Part shown: piece after piece, positions 32,610 to 44,100 of the stretch
Layout: each line of letters begins with the position of its first letter
How positions within the stretch are numbered: the first letter of the stretch is position 1
Origin: Trema orientale
Lineage: Eukaryota > Streptophyta > Magnoliopsida > Rosales > Cannabaceae
Direction: 5' to 3'
Length of the DNA stretch: 64,000 bases
NCBI GenBank assembly: GCA_002914845.1
Contig: JXTC01000012.1
Span: 471,641-535,640 of the forward strand
The notes under the pieces: model-generated
Databases searched by the model: none
What the model was told of the DNA's origin: nothing
Seen by the model: only the letters and a program-made list of their open reading frames with translations
Program-made: the position numbers and the translations under genes

Positions 32610-34221
32610 GTGAAGATGATGTTTATCAATTTACACTATCATAAAGTAGTCAAGGTGAAAGAAAACACAAAAAAAAAACCAAGAGGAACGACTCAAATGA
32701 AGGAGTTGATTATAAAAAGAAGTAATAACAAAAAAGAAGTTGTCACGTATAATGAATGGGGACAACTAACTGGAGATGAAGGTAAATATTTGGCGAGCTT
32801 TTGTAGCCTTATGGTTCGTCGCAAGATTCCAATCAACATTAATAACTGGACGCTTGTAATAAAGGACCTAAAAGATGAGCTTTCGCATATAATATTGGTA
32901 TGAACTTGAATCTTTCTATTTCATATTTATTAGAATATATATGTGGTATTAACATTATTTCTTTTACATTGCAGGAAATATTTGTATTGGACTACAAAGC
33001 AAAAAAAGAAACTTTAAGAAGTTGTGGGAAAATGTGGAGAGACTTTAAGTCTAGGATTACAACTGAACTAATTTATGAGTATAGACATACTTGTCCAGAG
33101 TTATTAGAGCACCCTCCAGCATCATATGCACCATGGATTAAACCTAAAGTTTGGGATGAGTTTGTTAAGAAAAGACTAAGTGCTGAATGGGAGGAAGCTA
33201 GGAAAGTACAATAGGGAAGAGCAACGCAAAACAAATATCCACATCGTATGTCTCACTTGGGTTATGCTGGATTAGAATCTAAGATTAAAAAAGAGGAGGG
33301 CCGATATGGTATTGATAGATCTGAGCTATGGACTAGAGGACGTGTTCCTAAAAAAGGAGGCCATACTGAGGAAATCAAAGTGATAGTTGATAGAATTGTA
33401 AGTTGCTTATTACAACATATTGATTATATTATTTTATAATTTTGTTAGAAGTATAGCATAGTCTAATGTTCAATTCTGTACATATTTTGTAGAAAGATTA
33501 TACTCAACAGTTCCAGGAGGGAAATCTCAAGATAGACGGTTCTAATGATATCTTAACAATAGCTTTAGGCACTCCTGAATATTCTAGACGTGTACGGAGA
33601 ATGAGATTTCACGTTAGCCACAAATAATATGTTTATCAACCTGCTCTATCAAAGAAGCAACAATCATTTGATTTGAAACAATGGCAAGATGAACAAACAC
33701 GCAAGATTCAATAAATGCTTAAAGAACAAGAAGAACTGTTCAAAACAGAATTTGTTAAGATTCAAGCAAGACAACAAAGTAATATTAGTGGTTCTAATAC
33801 AACTCCTTCACAGCCAGAAGTTCAAAGGGAAGACGTGCAACCACAAGAGATACATTTAGATCCAATGGTGGCTGTAGGAATATCTTCACGACTCAAAAAA
33901 GTATGTTTATATGAGTTTCTTTCTTATTTGTTTATTAATTACTTATATTTATAAATTATGTTTGATTTTCTGTATTGTAGAACCGACCATGCAAGCTTAT
34001 AGTGGGGTCTCGTGATAACATAGTTGTTTTAAGATATGTACAAGAGTCAACCTCATCTGCTATTATTCATGGCAGAGAATTGGGAGAGCATAATTTTCGT
34101 CTATCAGTAGAGGTTGTTCTTGATGCTACCGCCCTAGTTCCTATTCCAAATCGAGATGATGATGCAAGGTTGGTAGGTGACGCACTTGGATCGCATCTTG
34201 CATAGCCTAAGATACTTGTCA
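32610..34221 (+). pseudogene. CACTA TNP1-like ORF, N-terminal part
   Basis: Exon-like blocks at 32610-32897, 32975-33400, 33494-33900 and 33981-34221. Text such as LRSCGKMWRDFKSRI, YGIDRSELWTRGR and the last block (VGSRDNIVVLRYVQES, VSVEVVLDATALVPIPN with one change) identifies a Ptta/En/Spm plant transposase-associated protein with a DUF8039-like domain. In-frame stops near 33212, 33626, 33712 and 34203 show decay. The frame ends inside the domain at the inversion breakpoint (about 34221-34226); the rest is at 28223-29565 on the minus strand. Confidence 0.75.
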
Positions 34222-35116
34222 TATTTCTTAGATCACTTCCAAAAGAAGGCCATTTATAATCTATTGTTTTCCAAGCCGGTAAATCGACTGGATGTCTAAG
34301 TTTACCATCTTCTATCCTCTCATTTGTATGCCATATTAGATCTTTAGCATGCTCACGATTTCGGAATAGATGGGTAAAATAAGGAATTGGAGGAATATAC
34401 CACAAAACCTTAGCAGGGGTTCCAACTTTTACCTCTTCAGAATTCTTATTCTGTTGCCACCTAGGCTCACCACATACTGGACAACAGATTGCATCTTTAA
34501 ATTTCTTTCGATATAAAATATAATCATTTGGGCAAGCGTGAATTTTCTCATATTGCATACCCAATGAGCATAAAGTCTTTTTGGCCTCATAAAAGGAAGG
34601 TGGCATCTCATTATCATTTGGCAATATCTCTCCTAGTAAAGCTAACAAGTCTGAAAAACTCTTATCACTCCATCTATGTCTTGCTTTCAAATTATACAAT
34701 TTTAATAGTGCAGACAATTTTGTAAATTTTGTACAACCTGGATAGATCGGTTTCTCAGCATCATTAAGTAATAATTGAAACTTAATAGGATCTACATCTG
34801 TTTCATACTGTGCATCATCAATCATTTCAAAAAGATCATTATTTAAATCTAACTCATAATCATCTCTTATACTCTTCTTTAATGAAAATCCGATAATTGA
34901 AATATTTTCACCATGCCAAATCCATTGTTTGTAACTTTGATCTATTCCATTGAAATATAAGTGTTCTTTTATCTTTTTAAAACATATTTTTTGCAAATTT
35001 CCGTATTTAATATACGGGCACGGAATTAAATTGGAATCTTTGATATTTTCAATAGCAAACTCCAAAAAGCTATCAACTCCCTTTCTATACTCGGTCCATA
35101 GTCTATCTGGCAACAT
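34222..35116 (-). pseudogene. CACTA TNP2 transposase, N-terminal part
   Basis: Open from the ATG at 35116; about 300 residues are genuine: a transposon-associated domain (LPDRLWTEYRKGVDSFLEFA), then YLFNGID-like text and CCPVCGEPRW (near residues 215-225), then HPVDLPAWKTIDYKWPSFG. It breaks at SDLRN, just where the plus-strand copy starts. The remaining 49 residues of the frame, down to 34067, are antisense to the TNP1-like gene and not real. The start is preceded by a 1.6 kb AT-rich 5-prime region of the element without coding sequence. Confidence 0.85.
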
Positions 35117-36719
35117 CTATTCCTTATCTATTCTAAGCACAATTGAAAAAGAAAAAAAAAAAAAACTTAAACAACTATTATAAAAAACTAACTAAATTGA
35201 ATACCATAAAAAATTACACATAATCTCCCCTATTTCTAGCACAAACTAGTTGAGTACCTAAAATACCAATTATATATTACCCCTTATTTAAAATTATTCT
35301 CATATTTCTAACTACTACTAAATTGAGAACTTAATTTATTTTTTAAATAGTCTTCTTTATTATAAACAAGTTGCCAATCAACCAAACATAACTTATGACA
35401 AAATAACATCAACACAAATAATAAACTCAAGCAATTACACATAATTATAACATCATTATATCACCAAAACGTACAATTTCTTATATGATATCATATCTCA
35501 TCTATATGCAATTTTCCAAAATACTAATAAATAACCAATGTAGAAAGTGACATAAGTAAGTAAAAGAAAAAAATTGGGAAAACATATCTCAATTCGCTCA
35601 ATTTGCTAATTTATAAGTACGACTAAATTACTCCAACTTCTACACAAAAATGTTAAAAAAATTTCAATATTTATAATTCACAATACCTTAAAATTGAAAA
35701 TTCATAAATATGAATTTAATATATATGCAAAATAAGTACTTTAACAAATAAAAAATTGAAATTAAATCTAAGATCTCAAGTTAACTTACTTTCGCACTAT
35801 CTAAAACATGAAATTGGTATAAATTAAGATATCAAGTCAAACTCCACATGACTTCACCTAAAACAATTAAAAAAAATCGAATATGTAAATTTATAAAAAG
35901 TACACAACAATAAATTAAAATAACATAAATTTGGATTAATTGAAACTAAAGATGGAAAAGAAAAACCCAAATTATAATTTCTAGTAAATAAACATGAAAT
36001 TGGTAGAAATTAATAGAACATACCTTCAATTTGAAATTTTTTACAACTAAATGAACTCATACTTCGCCTAAAATAAAGAAAAAAGAATTGGGTATATCAA
36101 TACCTACAATCAACAAAATAATAAATCATAACATCAAAAATTAGAATTAATTCACACTAAAATACTAAAATATAACTAAAAATATGATTTCTAGTAAATA
36201 AATAATCTAACTAATACTTACAAGAGTAAATATTACAATGCATGCTCAAGAATTTTCCATTTGATAAACTAGGGTTCTAGAATATTCAAACTCTCAAAAA
36301 TATAACCTAAAACATGAAAAATTAACAAAATAATCGACTAAAATCATGGTTAAAACAATGGGTATTCTAATTTTAGTGGCTAAAATGAGTTTAAAAGCTT
36401 AAATATAACTTGTTTGTCGGAAAAAATGGTGAAAATGAGGAAAAAATCAGTATTGGCCGTGGCTGCTGGAACGAGAATGGGAATGTTGGCCCCGGCTTAG
36501 TTCAAAATAGGGCATATAAGGCCCATAACACGGCGCCTATATTTGAAACGTAACGGCGCCTAGGCGCCGTTAAATATTTAAACTACGTGCTTGCCAAGCG
36601 CCGTAGTTGTTCGCAGTTTATAACGGTGCCTATATGTATTAAACTACGGCGCTTGTCTCATCGTTAATTACGGCGCGTCTGTATACACACCGTGATAGCC
36701 AACTCTTTTTATAGTTATA

Positions 36720-38295
36720 AAAAAGACTCGAATACAGAAAAACTAAACAATGTTTTTATTAATCTATTAATTTGTTCACGAACGCGCGTTATGGATATTG
36801 AAATCACTGTACTCACTAAATTTGATCACCTAAAGGGACATTTTGTGAGAAAATTGAATATTCGGGGCTCTTTTCCTAATTACCAAACTACAAAGTTTGC
36901 CGCATAGAATAGTGAACATGGATGGGAGACACATGTCATGATGACTTCCAGAATGCCTCATAAGGTGCGAAAGCGAACATATGAAACTCTCATAAATAAC
37001 TGACGAAATTAGGTTGTAAATCTCTTTTGGTGTTTGGATTTTCTATTTTAGCAGTTAATTTTTACTAGCAATTTTTATTTGTGAAATCTCTTTGTTGTCT
37101 TTTTATTTTTCACATTTTCGTACCAGTTTAGTTAGTGGTTGAGTTTAATCAAGGTTAATTCTGAAAACTATACATCGACTGCTAAATTACAAACACAAGT
37201 TCTAGAAACTGCTATATATAAAATTGTCTCATACATACCCACGCCGTGCGGTTCCCCACATTCACATATCTACATAATACATAGCAGAGTTTTCTAATAT
37301 TCTCTACAAAGTTTCTGGGCCACAACACTTTTGGGCCACAACACATCAAAAGTGCTTTCTCCGGGTAAAAAAAAAAAAAGAAAAGGACAATATTACTTTT
37401 ATATTTTATATTTTAACATTATGTTTAGTTTGTACGTTGTGTTTTAGTTATTATCAATATTGACCTTTAGATTTAATATTTATTACAAATTTATACCTGA
37501 AACTAATTAAGAGTATTTAATTTATCAGGATGATTTAATAAATTTATTCTCGGATTAATTTTTATATGGTTTATTTTTAAATTTTATAAACGGCATCTTA
37601 GTAAATTAACTGCTCTAAATTGGTGTCAAGATATCAATTTGTAACAAGTTTTAAATCTTAAGGTTAATGTTGATAATAACTAAAATAAAAAGAAAAATTT
37701 AAAAAAAAAAAAAAAAAAAAAAGTAAAAAAATAAAATTATATAAAAAAAAAAAAAAAAACAAAGTAATGAAGTGCTTTCCACGAGTTTGTATTAGAATGT
37801 TTGAAACATCTTTTTGACAGAAAAGTATTGGTTTTTAAAATAATCCGAAAGTAGTGTCTATTAGTTTTCAATTTCTTAAAACGTTTTTTCTACTTTCTCC
37901 ATTATTGAACAATCCTTCTCAAGTTATATAGCCTTCTTGTTCAGAGGGGTAGAGGATGTTCATACTCCTGTTCTAGATTTCAAATGACAAAAAGATTTGT
38001 CTCAAAAGGCATATAATACACTTAGCTTTAGGAAGAAATAGAAGATTAATCTTTTCCAAATAGATAAATAGAAAAGAAAAATACAATAACACCCATCACT
38101 TTTTCCACATAAGCGGCAAAAGCTTAGTTGCTTTTGTAAAATACAGAACCAACATGTTATGTAACTATAACTTCAAATTTTATACTTAGCTACCCCACAG
38201 GTTTTTATAACTCTACTAACATACTAAATGTATCACAATCCGATCTCCATATGCAACGTGGCAAATAAATTAAGCTCTCCACCGAATTGCTAACT
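36720..38295. other. Unannotated stretch
   Basis: No gene recognised between the CACTA element and the germin-like gene. Two poly-A tracts lie near 37700 and 37745. The region just left of 38296 serves as the 3-prime flank of the germin-like gene. Confidence 0.5.
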
Positions 38296-39000
38296 TCAGA
38301 AAAGACTTGGAAACTTAAGCATAGTCACATTTTGATAGTAGTTGGGTTGATTCTCCAACAGGTCCCTTTTGGAAAATGAGATGAGCCTTTTTGCTAACTT
38401 ACCCATGATTTCGAAGTTGTGATCGGGTTCAAAAAAGGCGCCACTGATGCCTACCACCCCGGGATTTTGGCTATTGAGCACTGAGAAAACAATGGCATCA
38501 TCAAAACCCGTATTGAAACAAAAGTGGAGGAGACCTCTAGGGAACACAATGACATCTCCTTCTTTGAGAACATTTTGGAAGACATTGCTTTTGGTGTCAA
38601 TAAAGCCAGCTAACACAATTCCTTTTTTGACAAAGAACATCTCAGTGGCCCTTGGATGGGAATGAGGCATCACCAATCCATCTAATTCCAGGTCTGTTCT
38701 GGCAATGGAGAGGCCGAGAGTATTCAAACCCGGGAAATCTGCGGCCGTGACTATTTTCACTGAGGAACGGGCAAAGATGTCTGTGGCTCCCGGATTAATC
38801 AGTTCAGAAGACTTGAAATCAGGGGCACTGATGGTTGTGGGGTGCTTGCAAGGGAGGCCATTGATGAAGACTGCTTGCTTCTTGCCTGGTGGTGTTGTTG
38901 CTGCAGGGCAAGTGTCCTGAAGATTATCACAATCTGCCAAACAGAGTTTGATCATGGACAATAGGAAGAAGATGCTTAAGGGAAACCAAGATGAATGCAT
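38296..39000 (-). CDS. GLP: Germin-like protein (cupin), secreted
   Basis: Intronless frame of 234 aa. Residues 1-22 form a signal peptide, followed by the family start DCDNLQDTCPA and conserved cysteines C24, C31 and C51. The cupin motif MPHSHPRATE gives metal ligands H113, H115 and E120; the fourth, H159, is in GLLHF. One N-glycosylation site, NVT, is at 224-226. Germin-like proteins are cell-wall manganese proteins, some with superoxide dismutase or oxalate oxidase activity; which applies here cannot be read from sequence. The text NPGATDIF...LNTLGLSIARTDLELDG suggests the less common subfamily T type. A TATA box lies about 75 bases upstream of the ATG. Confidence 0.92.
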   Translation of the reverse strand: MHSSWFPLSIFFLLSMIKLCLADCDNLQDTCPAATTPPGKKQAVFINGLPCKHPTTISAPDFKSSELINPGATDIFARSSVKIVTAADFPGLNTLGLSIARTDLELDGLVMPHSHPRATEMFFVKKGIVLAGFIDTKSNVFQNVLKEGDVIVFPRGLLHFCFNTGFDDAIVFSVLNSQNPGVVGISGAFFEPDHNFEIMGKLAKRLISFSKRDLLENQPNYYQNVTMLKFPSLF

Positions 39001-39073
39001 ATTGGCTCTTGTGTTGGTCTTGTTTAGTGCTATGGATATGTTTTTAAGTGGATATACAATATATGTGTATGTG

Positions 39074-39081
39074 ATATATAA
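39074..39081 (-). promoter_or_regulatory. TATA box of the germin-like gene
   Basis: TTATATAT on the minus strand, 74-81 bases before the start codon; the best TATA-like match upstream. Confidence 0.55.
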
Positions 39082-40497
39082 GGCAATACTTTCTGAAGTT
39101 GCAAGAAATTATTGAAGTAACATGTAAGGCTTGGAGTCCACTGCTGGATTCTAAATAAGATTTAGTTGTGAGAAGTTCATTGCTTAAAAGAAAGTCTATC
39201 TAAAGTTTCCATGACTAATTTTGTCTCTTTTTCATTATCCTATCTCAAGTTGATGATTAAATTAAAAAAAAAATTGGGATTAATAATAAAGACCACATAG
39301 TCACAAACTTCCCTTGCTATTACAGGAAAACAAAGACCCTGACTTTTCCTATTTATCTTAGGCTTGCGTATAATAACCGGGGCAAGCAATATGAAAAAGA
39401 GTAAGTACTTATGGTACCAAAGAGACATTTCATCCATACAATCACTACCGGTACTAAGAAATAAGATGCCCAGTCAATTATTAGGGGCTCTGTTTCCATT
39501 TCATGGGACCATCTCTGGAATTAGTTTTAAAAAAAAATTATCTAAAAAAGCATACATGTGTAATGTCTGTGCAGTGCACTCTCTCTACTTGTACAGTTTT
39601 CAGTTTTATTTCATTGTATTTTAAGGTAAAGGGCTGGATTGGCTTTCTTCTCAAACTTTGGCTAGTTGACGCTATGATAAACCACCCATTATATTTATGC
39701 TGTAGGCGTGGGACAGTTACTGGCTAAGCATGTGACTAGGGGCTATTTGGGAATTTTGGAGTCTTGGGCTTTTTGGGAAATTTTGTAAATAGGAATAACT
39801 GAATGGAGGATTATGCATACACCCAACTTCGTACAAGACTCTTTATTGATCAATAAAATGACAAAAAAGAGACAATTTAAAAAGAAAAAAAAAAAAAACA
39901 AAGAAAAGGTACTCTATCTTCCTCTCTCCTTTTTTAATTTCGCAGAAATGTTCTCATTCAAAAATCTCTTTGTATTTTTTGTCTTACTATTTTTTAAAAA
40001 ATTTCTTTTTATGTGTAATTCATCTCATCTAATTATTCTTTTTTTGATAATCTCTTTAATCTTAAATTAAAATAAAAAAAGTGAAATTTCTTTGCTTTAT
40101 ACCTAATTTATTTTGTTTTATCTTTTAATTTTTTTCCCAATATTTTGTGTTTCATTTTCCGGTGTTAATTATTTGTCTTTCTCATAGTCTTTTGTTCAAT
40201 AATTCAATCTTTTTCATCATAAAAATTAAAATTACTAATTTATAAATCAATCTTTTTCATCATAAAAATTAAAACTACTAATTTATTTTAGTTTATGAAT
40301 TTACATAGAAAATTAGTTTTAAAAGATATTTGTGATGCTTTTATTATGACTTTTGATTTCTTGTAATTGTCTTTTTATATATTTTAAAGGTTCCTTAATG
40401 ATTACCTAGCTGCAAATATAGCTTCCCTAGGTGAATATATTAGAGGGGGGGTTGGTATGGGCGTAGTGGAACTAGGGCTGGTCTCTAGGAGAGACTG
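39082..40497. other. Germin-like gene upstream region and spacer
   Basis: The first few hundred bases are the likely promoter region. A near-duplicate of about 40 bases (CAATCTTTTTCATCATAAAAATTAAAA... type) lies around 40205-40275. No other gene seen. Confidence 0.45.
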
Positions 40498-41463
40498 AGG
40501 GGCTGTTTGACATCATAACTAAAAAATAATTTTTTTATTTTTAAAAACAGAAAACTGTTTTCTGAGAATAAGTAAGGGTGTTTGGCATTGTTCTCTGAGA
40601 GCAGTTTTTAAAAACAGAGTTAAAGAAAACAAAAAATTTAGAGAACAACAAAATGTTGTTTTCAACGTGTTTTCTTAACCTTTTTTTCCTTAAAAAAAAT
40701 AAAAGTTTTTTCATATGACTTTCATATACACATTTTTTTGTAACTTTCTCTCTCATAATTTTCTCTAACTACTTTTTCTCTCATAATTTTCTCTAACTAC
40801 TTTCTCTCTCATAACTTTCTCTCTCCTCACTCTCTCTCATCACTTTCTCTCTCTTTATTCTCTCAATCCTCATTTTCTCTCATCATTTTCTCTCTGATCA
40901 TCTTCTCTCTCCTCATTCTCTCTCATCATTTTCCCTCTCCTCATTTCATTCCATCATTTTCTCTCTCATTATTTTCTATCACTTCATTTTTTTAATCACC
41001 TTATCTCTCCTCATTCTTTATTACTACTTTGTTTTTTATGACTTTTTTTATCTTTATTTTTTATCCCCACGCATTCTTATCACTTTCTCTCTCTTGTGTG
41101 TTTTCATTAGTTTTTTTTCCTTCTATTTTTCTCAACACTTTTTATTTCCATATTCTCTCTTATCACTTTCTCTCTCATTATTATCTTTCATTACCTTTTC
41201 TCTTGTGATTTTCTCTCTCCTTATTCTTTTACTTGAATTTATCTCTGATCACTCTCTCTTGACTTTTTCTCTCTAAATATTTTTTTTATAATATAAATAT
41301 GATTTTTTATATTCATATAATTTTTTTCCCTAAAAAATATTGTTAGAAAACATTTGCCAAACACCTATTGTTTTCTGAAAACATTATAAAACAGTTTTTG
41401 TTCTCATTTCTGAAAATACAACTCTGAAAACAGAAAACAAAAAACAATGTCAAACAGGCCCTG
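40498..41463. mobile_element. MITE with CT-rich core
   Basis: Inverted ends: GGGGCTGTTTGACAT at the left and, inverted, AGGGCCTGTTTGACAT at the right, with further matching words inside (GAAAACTGTTTTCTGA versus TTTTCTGAAAACA). The centre (40740-41280) is a degenerate CT-rich low-complexity tract. It resembles hAT-like MITEs; an 8-bp target duplication is not clear. Confidence 0.65.
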
Positions 41464-42135
41464 AGCCTCTCCAATTACTCAGTGGTCCCATTGTAGTCTC
41501 TTATCGTTTTCTATATCCAATATCAGTACTATTCATCATTTCCTTACTTTAACTTGGCAATTTAAATCCTGGTTCGTATCACATTATGTGGACTCTGCCT
41601 CAAGCAGATGGTTACTTTTACTTGGGAGTTGGGAGCAGAAATCTAAAGACCAAGTTGAACCAAAGGGGATATGGACCGAGTAGCAGTGCTTTGGGGTAAA
41701 AAGTCAGGGAAATTGACCTTGATTGACCTGGAAAGTATTAATTTGGTACAAAATAATTTTTTTAATAATTTTTTTCAAATTGATATTTCTAACAGTGTCA
41801 CAAATTGTGTAACAATAGATCACATAATTTATAACTATAAAATTATGAATTTTCTAGGACTGATAATAATCACAAATTATGTGACCATCTATCGCACAAA
41901 GTCACAAAACACTAAAATACTATTAAAAAAGTCATTTTTTTCAAAATACTTCTAAAAAAATTATTTCAGCTAAAATTACTACTATTTATGTCAATTTCCC
42001 TAAAATTCATCTTGACAAAATAGTCGTAGAAAAGAAAAGTCATTTCGGCCTAAATTACTCTTTGTCAGGTCCATCTCCTGTACCAAAAACCAAAGAAATA
42101 TCCATAACTACGTTGTGAGAAAAGAGATCGACAAC
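41464..42135. other. Unannotated stretch
   Basis: No gene recognised; the open frame at 41671-41955 has no family resemblance. Confidence 0.4.
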
Positions 42136-42143
42136 GTTATAAT

Positions 42144-42696
42144 TAGGGCTAGTAATTTTCTACACGACACGATGATACGATTCGAAAACGAGACGAAATA
42201 AAGGAATTTGGGTGACTTATTTAATTTTCGTGTCAATTTTGGGTTGACACGTGTAACACGTATAATAAATGGGTGGATTTCGGGTCAACCCGCTTAACCC
42301 GAAAATGACCCGTGTAACCCGTTTAATTAAACGTGTCGTTTTCGTGTCGTGTCAACACGACACTAATACGACATATTTATTAATATTTTAATATATTAAA
42401 CGTGATTTTGATTAATTCTAAGCTTATTTATAGGAGTAAAATTAAATTAAACAGTGCATAATCGGGTTAAATTAGAATAATCGTGTCAATTTTGAATAAT
42501 CGTGTCAAAGGGTCATAATATGACACATGACACGTTTATTAAATGGGTTACACGTATCGTGTCGTGTTACACGTGTCGTGTGTTCAGGTTTAAATTTTTG
42601 ACACGTTTATTAATCGTGTCGTGTTCGGGTTAGATGTTATCATGTCGTAATCGTGTCGACCCGAACACGACACGATAACACGAATTGCCAGCCCTA
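42144..42696. mobile_element. hAT-type MITE with perfect 8-bp target duplication
   Basis: 553 bp with inverted ends TAGGGCTAGTAATTTTC / TAGGGCTGGCAATTCGTG, flanked by the exact duplication GTTATAAT at 42136-42143 and 42697-42704. An 8-bp duplication and TAGGG ends fit the hAT superfamily. The inside is rich in CGTGTCGTGT and AACCCGTTTA words and has no coding sequence. Confidence 0.88.
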
Positions 42697-42704
42697 GTTA
42701 TAAT

Positions 42705-43231
42705 GGTAATGAGGACCAAACTGTTAAAAAAAAAAAAAACAGCACTAATTCAAATGGAGCTACAGCACTTATTTCTGTTCTTGTGGGTTTCATTCAAAGG
42801 AGCACCTAGTCCAAACAACATACGAAAATCCATTTTGATCAAACCCCATGCTTTAAAAGACTTCTAATCCGACTATCAGGACATGTGAAACTCTCTGCCC
42901 ATGTTTCAGAGTACAAAGGCAACCACATCAAACACCGTTCCAAGTGATGAGAAGCAAATAAATGGTAAATTGTAGAATTTCTTCTAGTTTTTGTTAATAG
43001 TTCTTAGGCCGTCACAGATGAGCCAAGTAGAAAGGAGGAATGTTCTAAAGCAGCTACGCAATTCATAGAATTAGGATTAACTTTCAAGACTTTAATCAGA
43101 AATAAATACCAGAATCCTTTTGTGGTGCAGTGTAGAATGGTCAAAACTACAGAGACCTAGTGATGCCATTGATGAAATTTTAGTTTTATTTTGTGGCTGC
43201 CATTAGCAGAAGCAGTCATACTCTGAGTTTC
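42705..43231 (-). other. 3-prime flank of the IPK2 gene
   Basis: No separate gene. The sequence AATAAA on the minus strand at about 43184-43189 is 43 bases past the IPK2 stop codon and may be its polyadenylation signal. Confidence 0.45.
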
Positions 43232-44098
43232 CTACAACACCTCGGCCGAATTATGAGGTAGGTTGTTCAGAATCTCCGAAATAAACTTTATCAGAGAGCA
43301 AAGCCCACCCAAGAAGTTATGATCAATAACACCCTGGCCTTCCACGACATGAGCAAAGTCAACAAGTTTAACTACAGCACATGGACTCTCACTTTTGAGA
43401 ACTGGCTCCTTTTCATACATCATCAAAACCGAACAAGAATAGAAATGGAAGATAGTTTGATCCTCAAACCATGCCTTCAGCTTCAATAATTGTGCCAAGA
43501 TCCCATTTGAACCGCCATAAACAGTTTCTGCAAAAGCGCAATCTGGTTCCGAACCTAAACCATCGGACGAATTAGACGAAGCAAACTTCCTAAGAGCTAC
43601 TCTAACATCCTCTGCAGTAAACCCCAGAACATACTTCTTTTCAGGCTTCCAATATCCAGATTCTTCGCTTCCATAAATCTGAAAGCCAGATATCCTAAAT
43701 CCCAATGGCAAGCTTGTTGTTTCTCTATCTTTCTTAAGACATCTCATGATGTAGTCTTCTGAAGCCGTTGGGTACCATGTTCTAGATCCTATTTTAACGT
43801 CCATTACAGAAGGATTTGCTCGACTTGAAACAATATCTTCCAAGACAAGATGGGGACAGGGACCAGATCCATCAGACGCCTCTATATGCTGAGTGCCGTA
43901 ATAGAGCGGAAAGAATTTGCGGATGTGGTTTGGAATTTCAGTGTTGGAAGAGAGCTGGTTATAGAACGCAACCTCTTTGGAGCCACGGTCATCACTTTGA
44001 AGAGGCTTGTAGAAGTGCCCTGAATCATCTATGAGAGGACCAAGTAATCCTTGACTGGCTTTGTGGCCAGCAACTTGATGTTCTGGTATCTTAAACAT
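43232..44098 (-). CDS. IPK2: Inositol polyphosphate multikinase (IPK2/IPMK)
   Basis: Uninterrupted frame of 288 aa, as usual for plant IPK2. The inositol-phosphate-kinase signature PxxxDxKxG is PSVMDVKIG (96-104). The substrate-handling DFAH motif is at 247-250 (VKLVDFAHV), and the SSxLxxYE-like segment is FYSCSVLMMYE (219-229). The N-terminus (HQVAGHKASQGLLGPL) is the typical start. The enzyme phosphorylates inositol tris- and tetrakisphosphates at the 6/3 positions towards IP5, in nucleus and cytosol. Upstream, the reading frame is preceded at once by a splice acceptor (TCTCTCTAG, 44102-44103), so the gene has a 5-prime UTR intron. Confidence 0.93.
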   Translation of the reverse strand: MFKIPEHQVAGHKASQGLLGPLIDDSGHFYKPLQSDDRGSKEVAFYNQLSSNTEIPNHIRKFFPLYYGTQHIEASDGSGPCPHLVLEDIVSSRANPSVMDVKIGSRTWYPTASEDYIMRCLKKDRETTSLPLGFRISGFQIYGSEESGYWKPEKKYVLGFTAEDVRVALRKFASSNSSDGLGSEPDCAFAETVYGGSNGILAQLLKLKAWFEDQTIFHFYSCSVLMMYEKEPVLKSESPCAVVKLVDFAHVVEGQGVIDHNFLGGLCSLIKFISEILNNLPHNSAEVL

Positions 44099-44100
44099 GG

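Larger units (their letters stand above)
27701..36716 (-). mobile_element. CACTA (En/Spm) transposon, 9.0 kb, internally inverted
   Basis: The left end is CACTACAACAAAAAAGGCC; the degenerate right end is CTTTTTATAGTT; both are flanked by the 3-bp duplication ATA (27698-27700, 36717-36719). Both subterminal regions hold GGCGCC-type repeats (27740-27960, 36510-36690). Inside are pieces of a TNP2 transposase and of a TNP1-like/Ulp1-like gene, each split between strands because 29895-34222 is inverted relative to the flanks. Turned back, the order on the minus strand would be TNP2 then TNP1-Ulp1, the normal CACTA layout. Several in-frame stops show that the copy is dead. Confidence 0.88.

Noticed and set aside
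34067-34221. C-terminal 49 residues of the minus-strand TNP2 frame
   Set aside because: Antisense of the DUF8039-like part of the TNP1-like gene, joined by the inversion.
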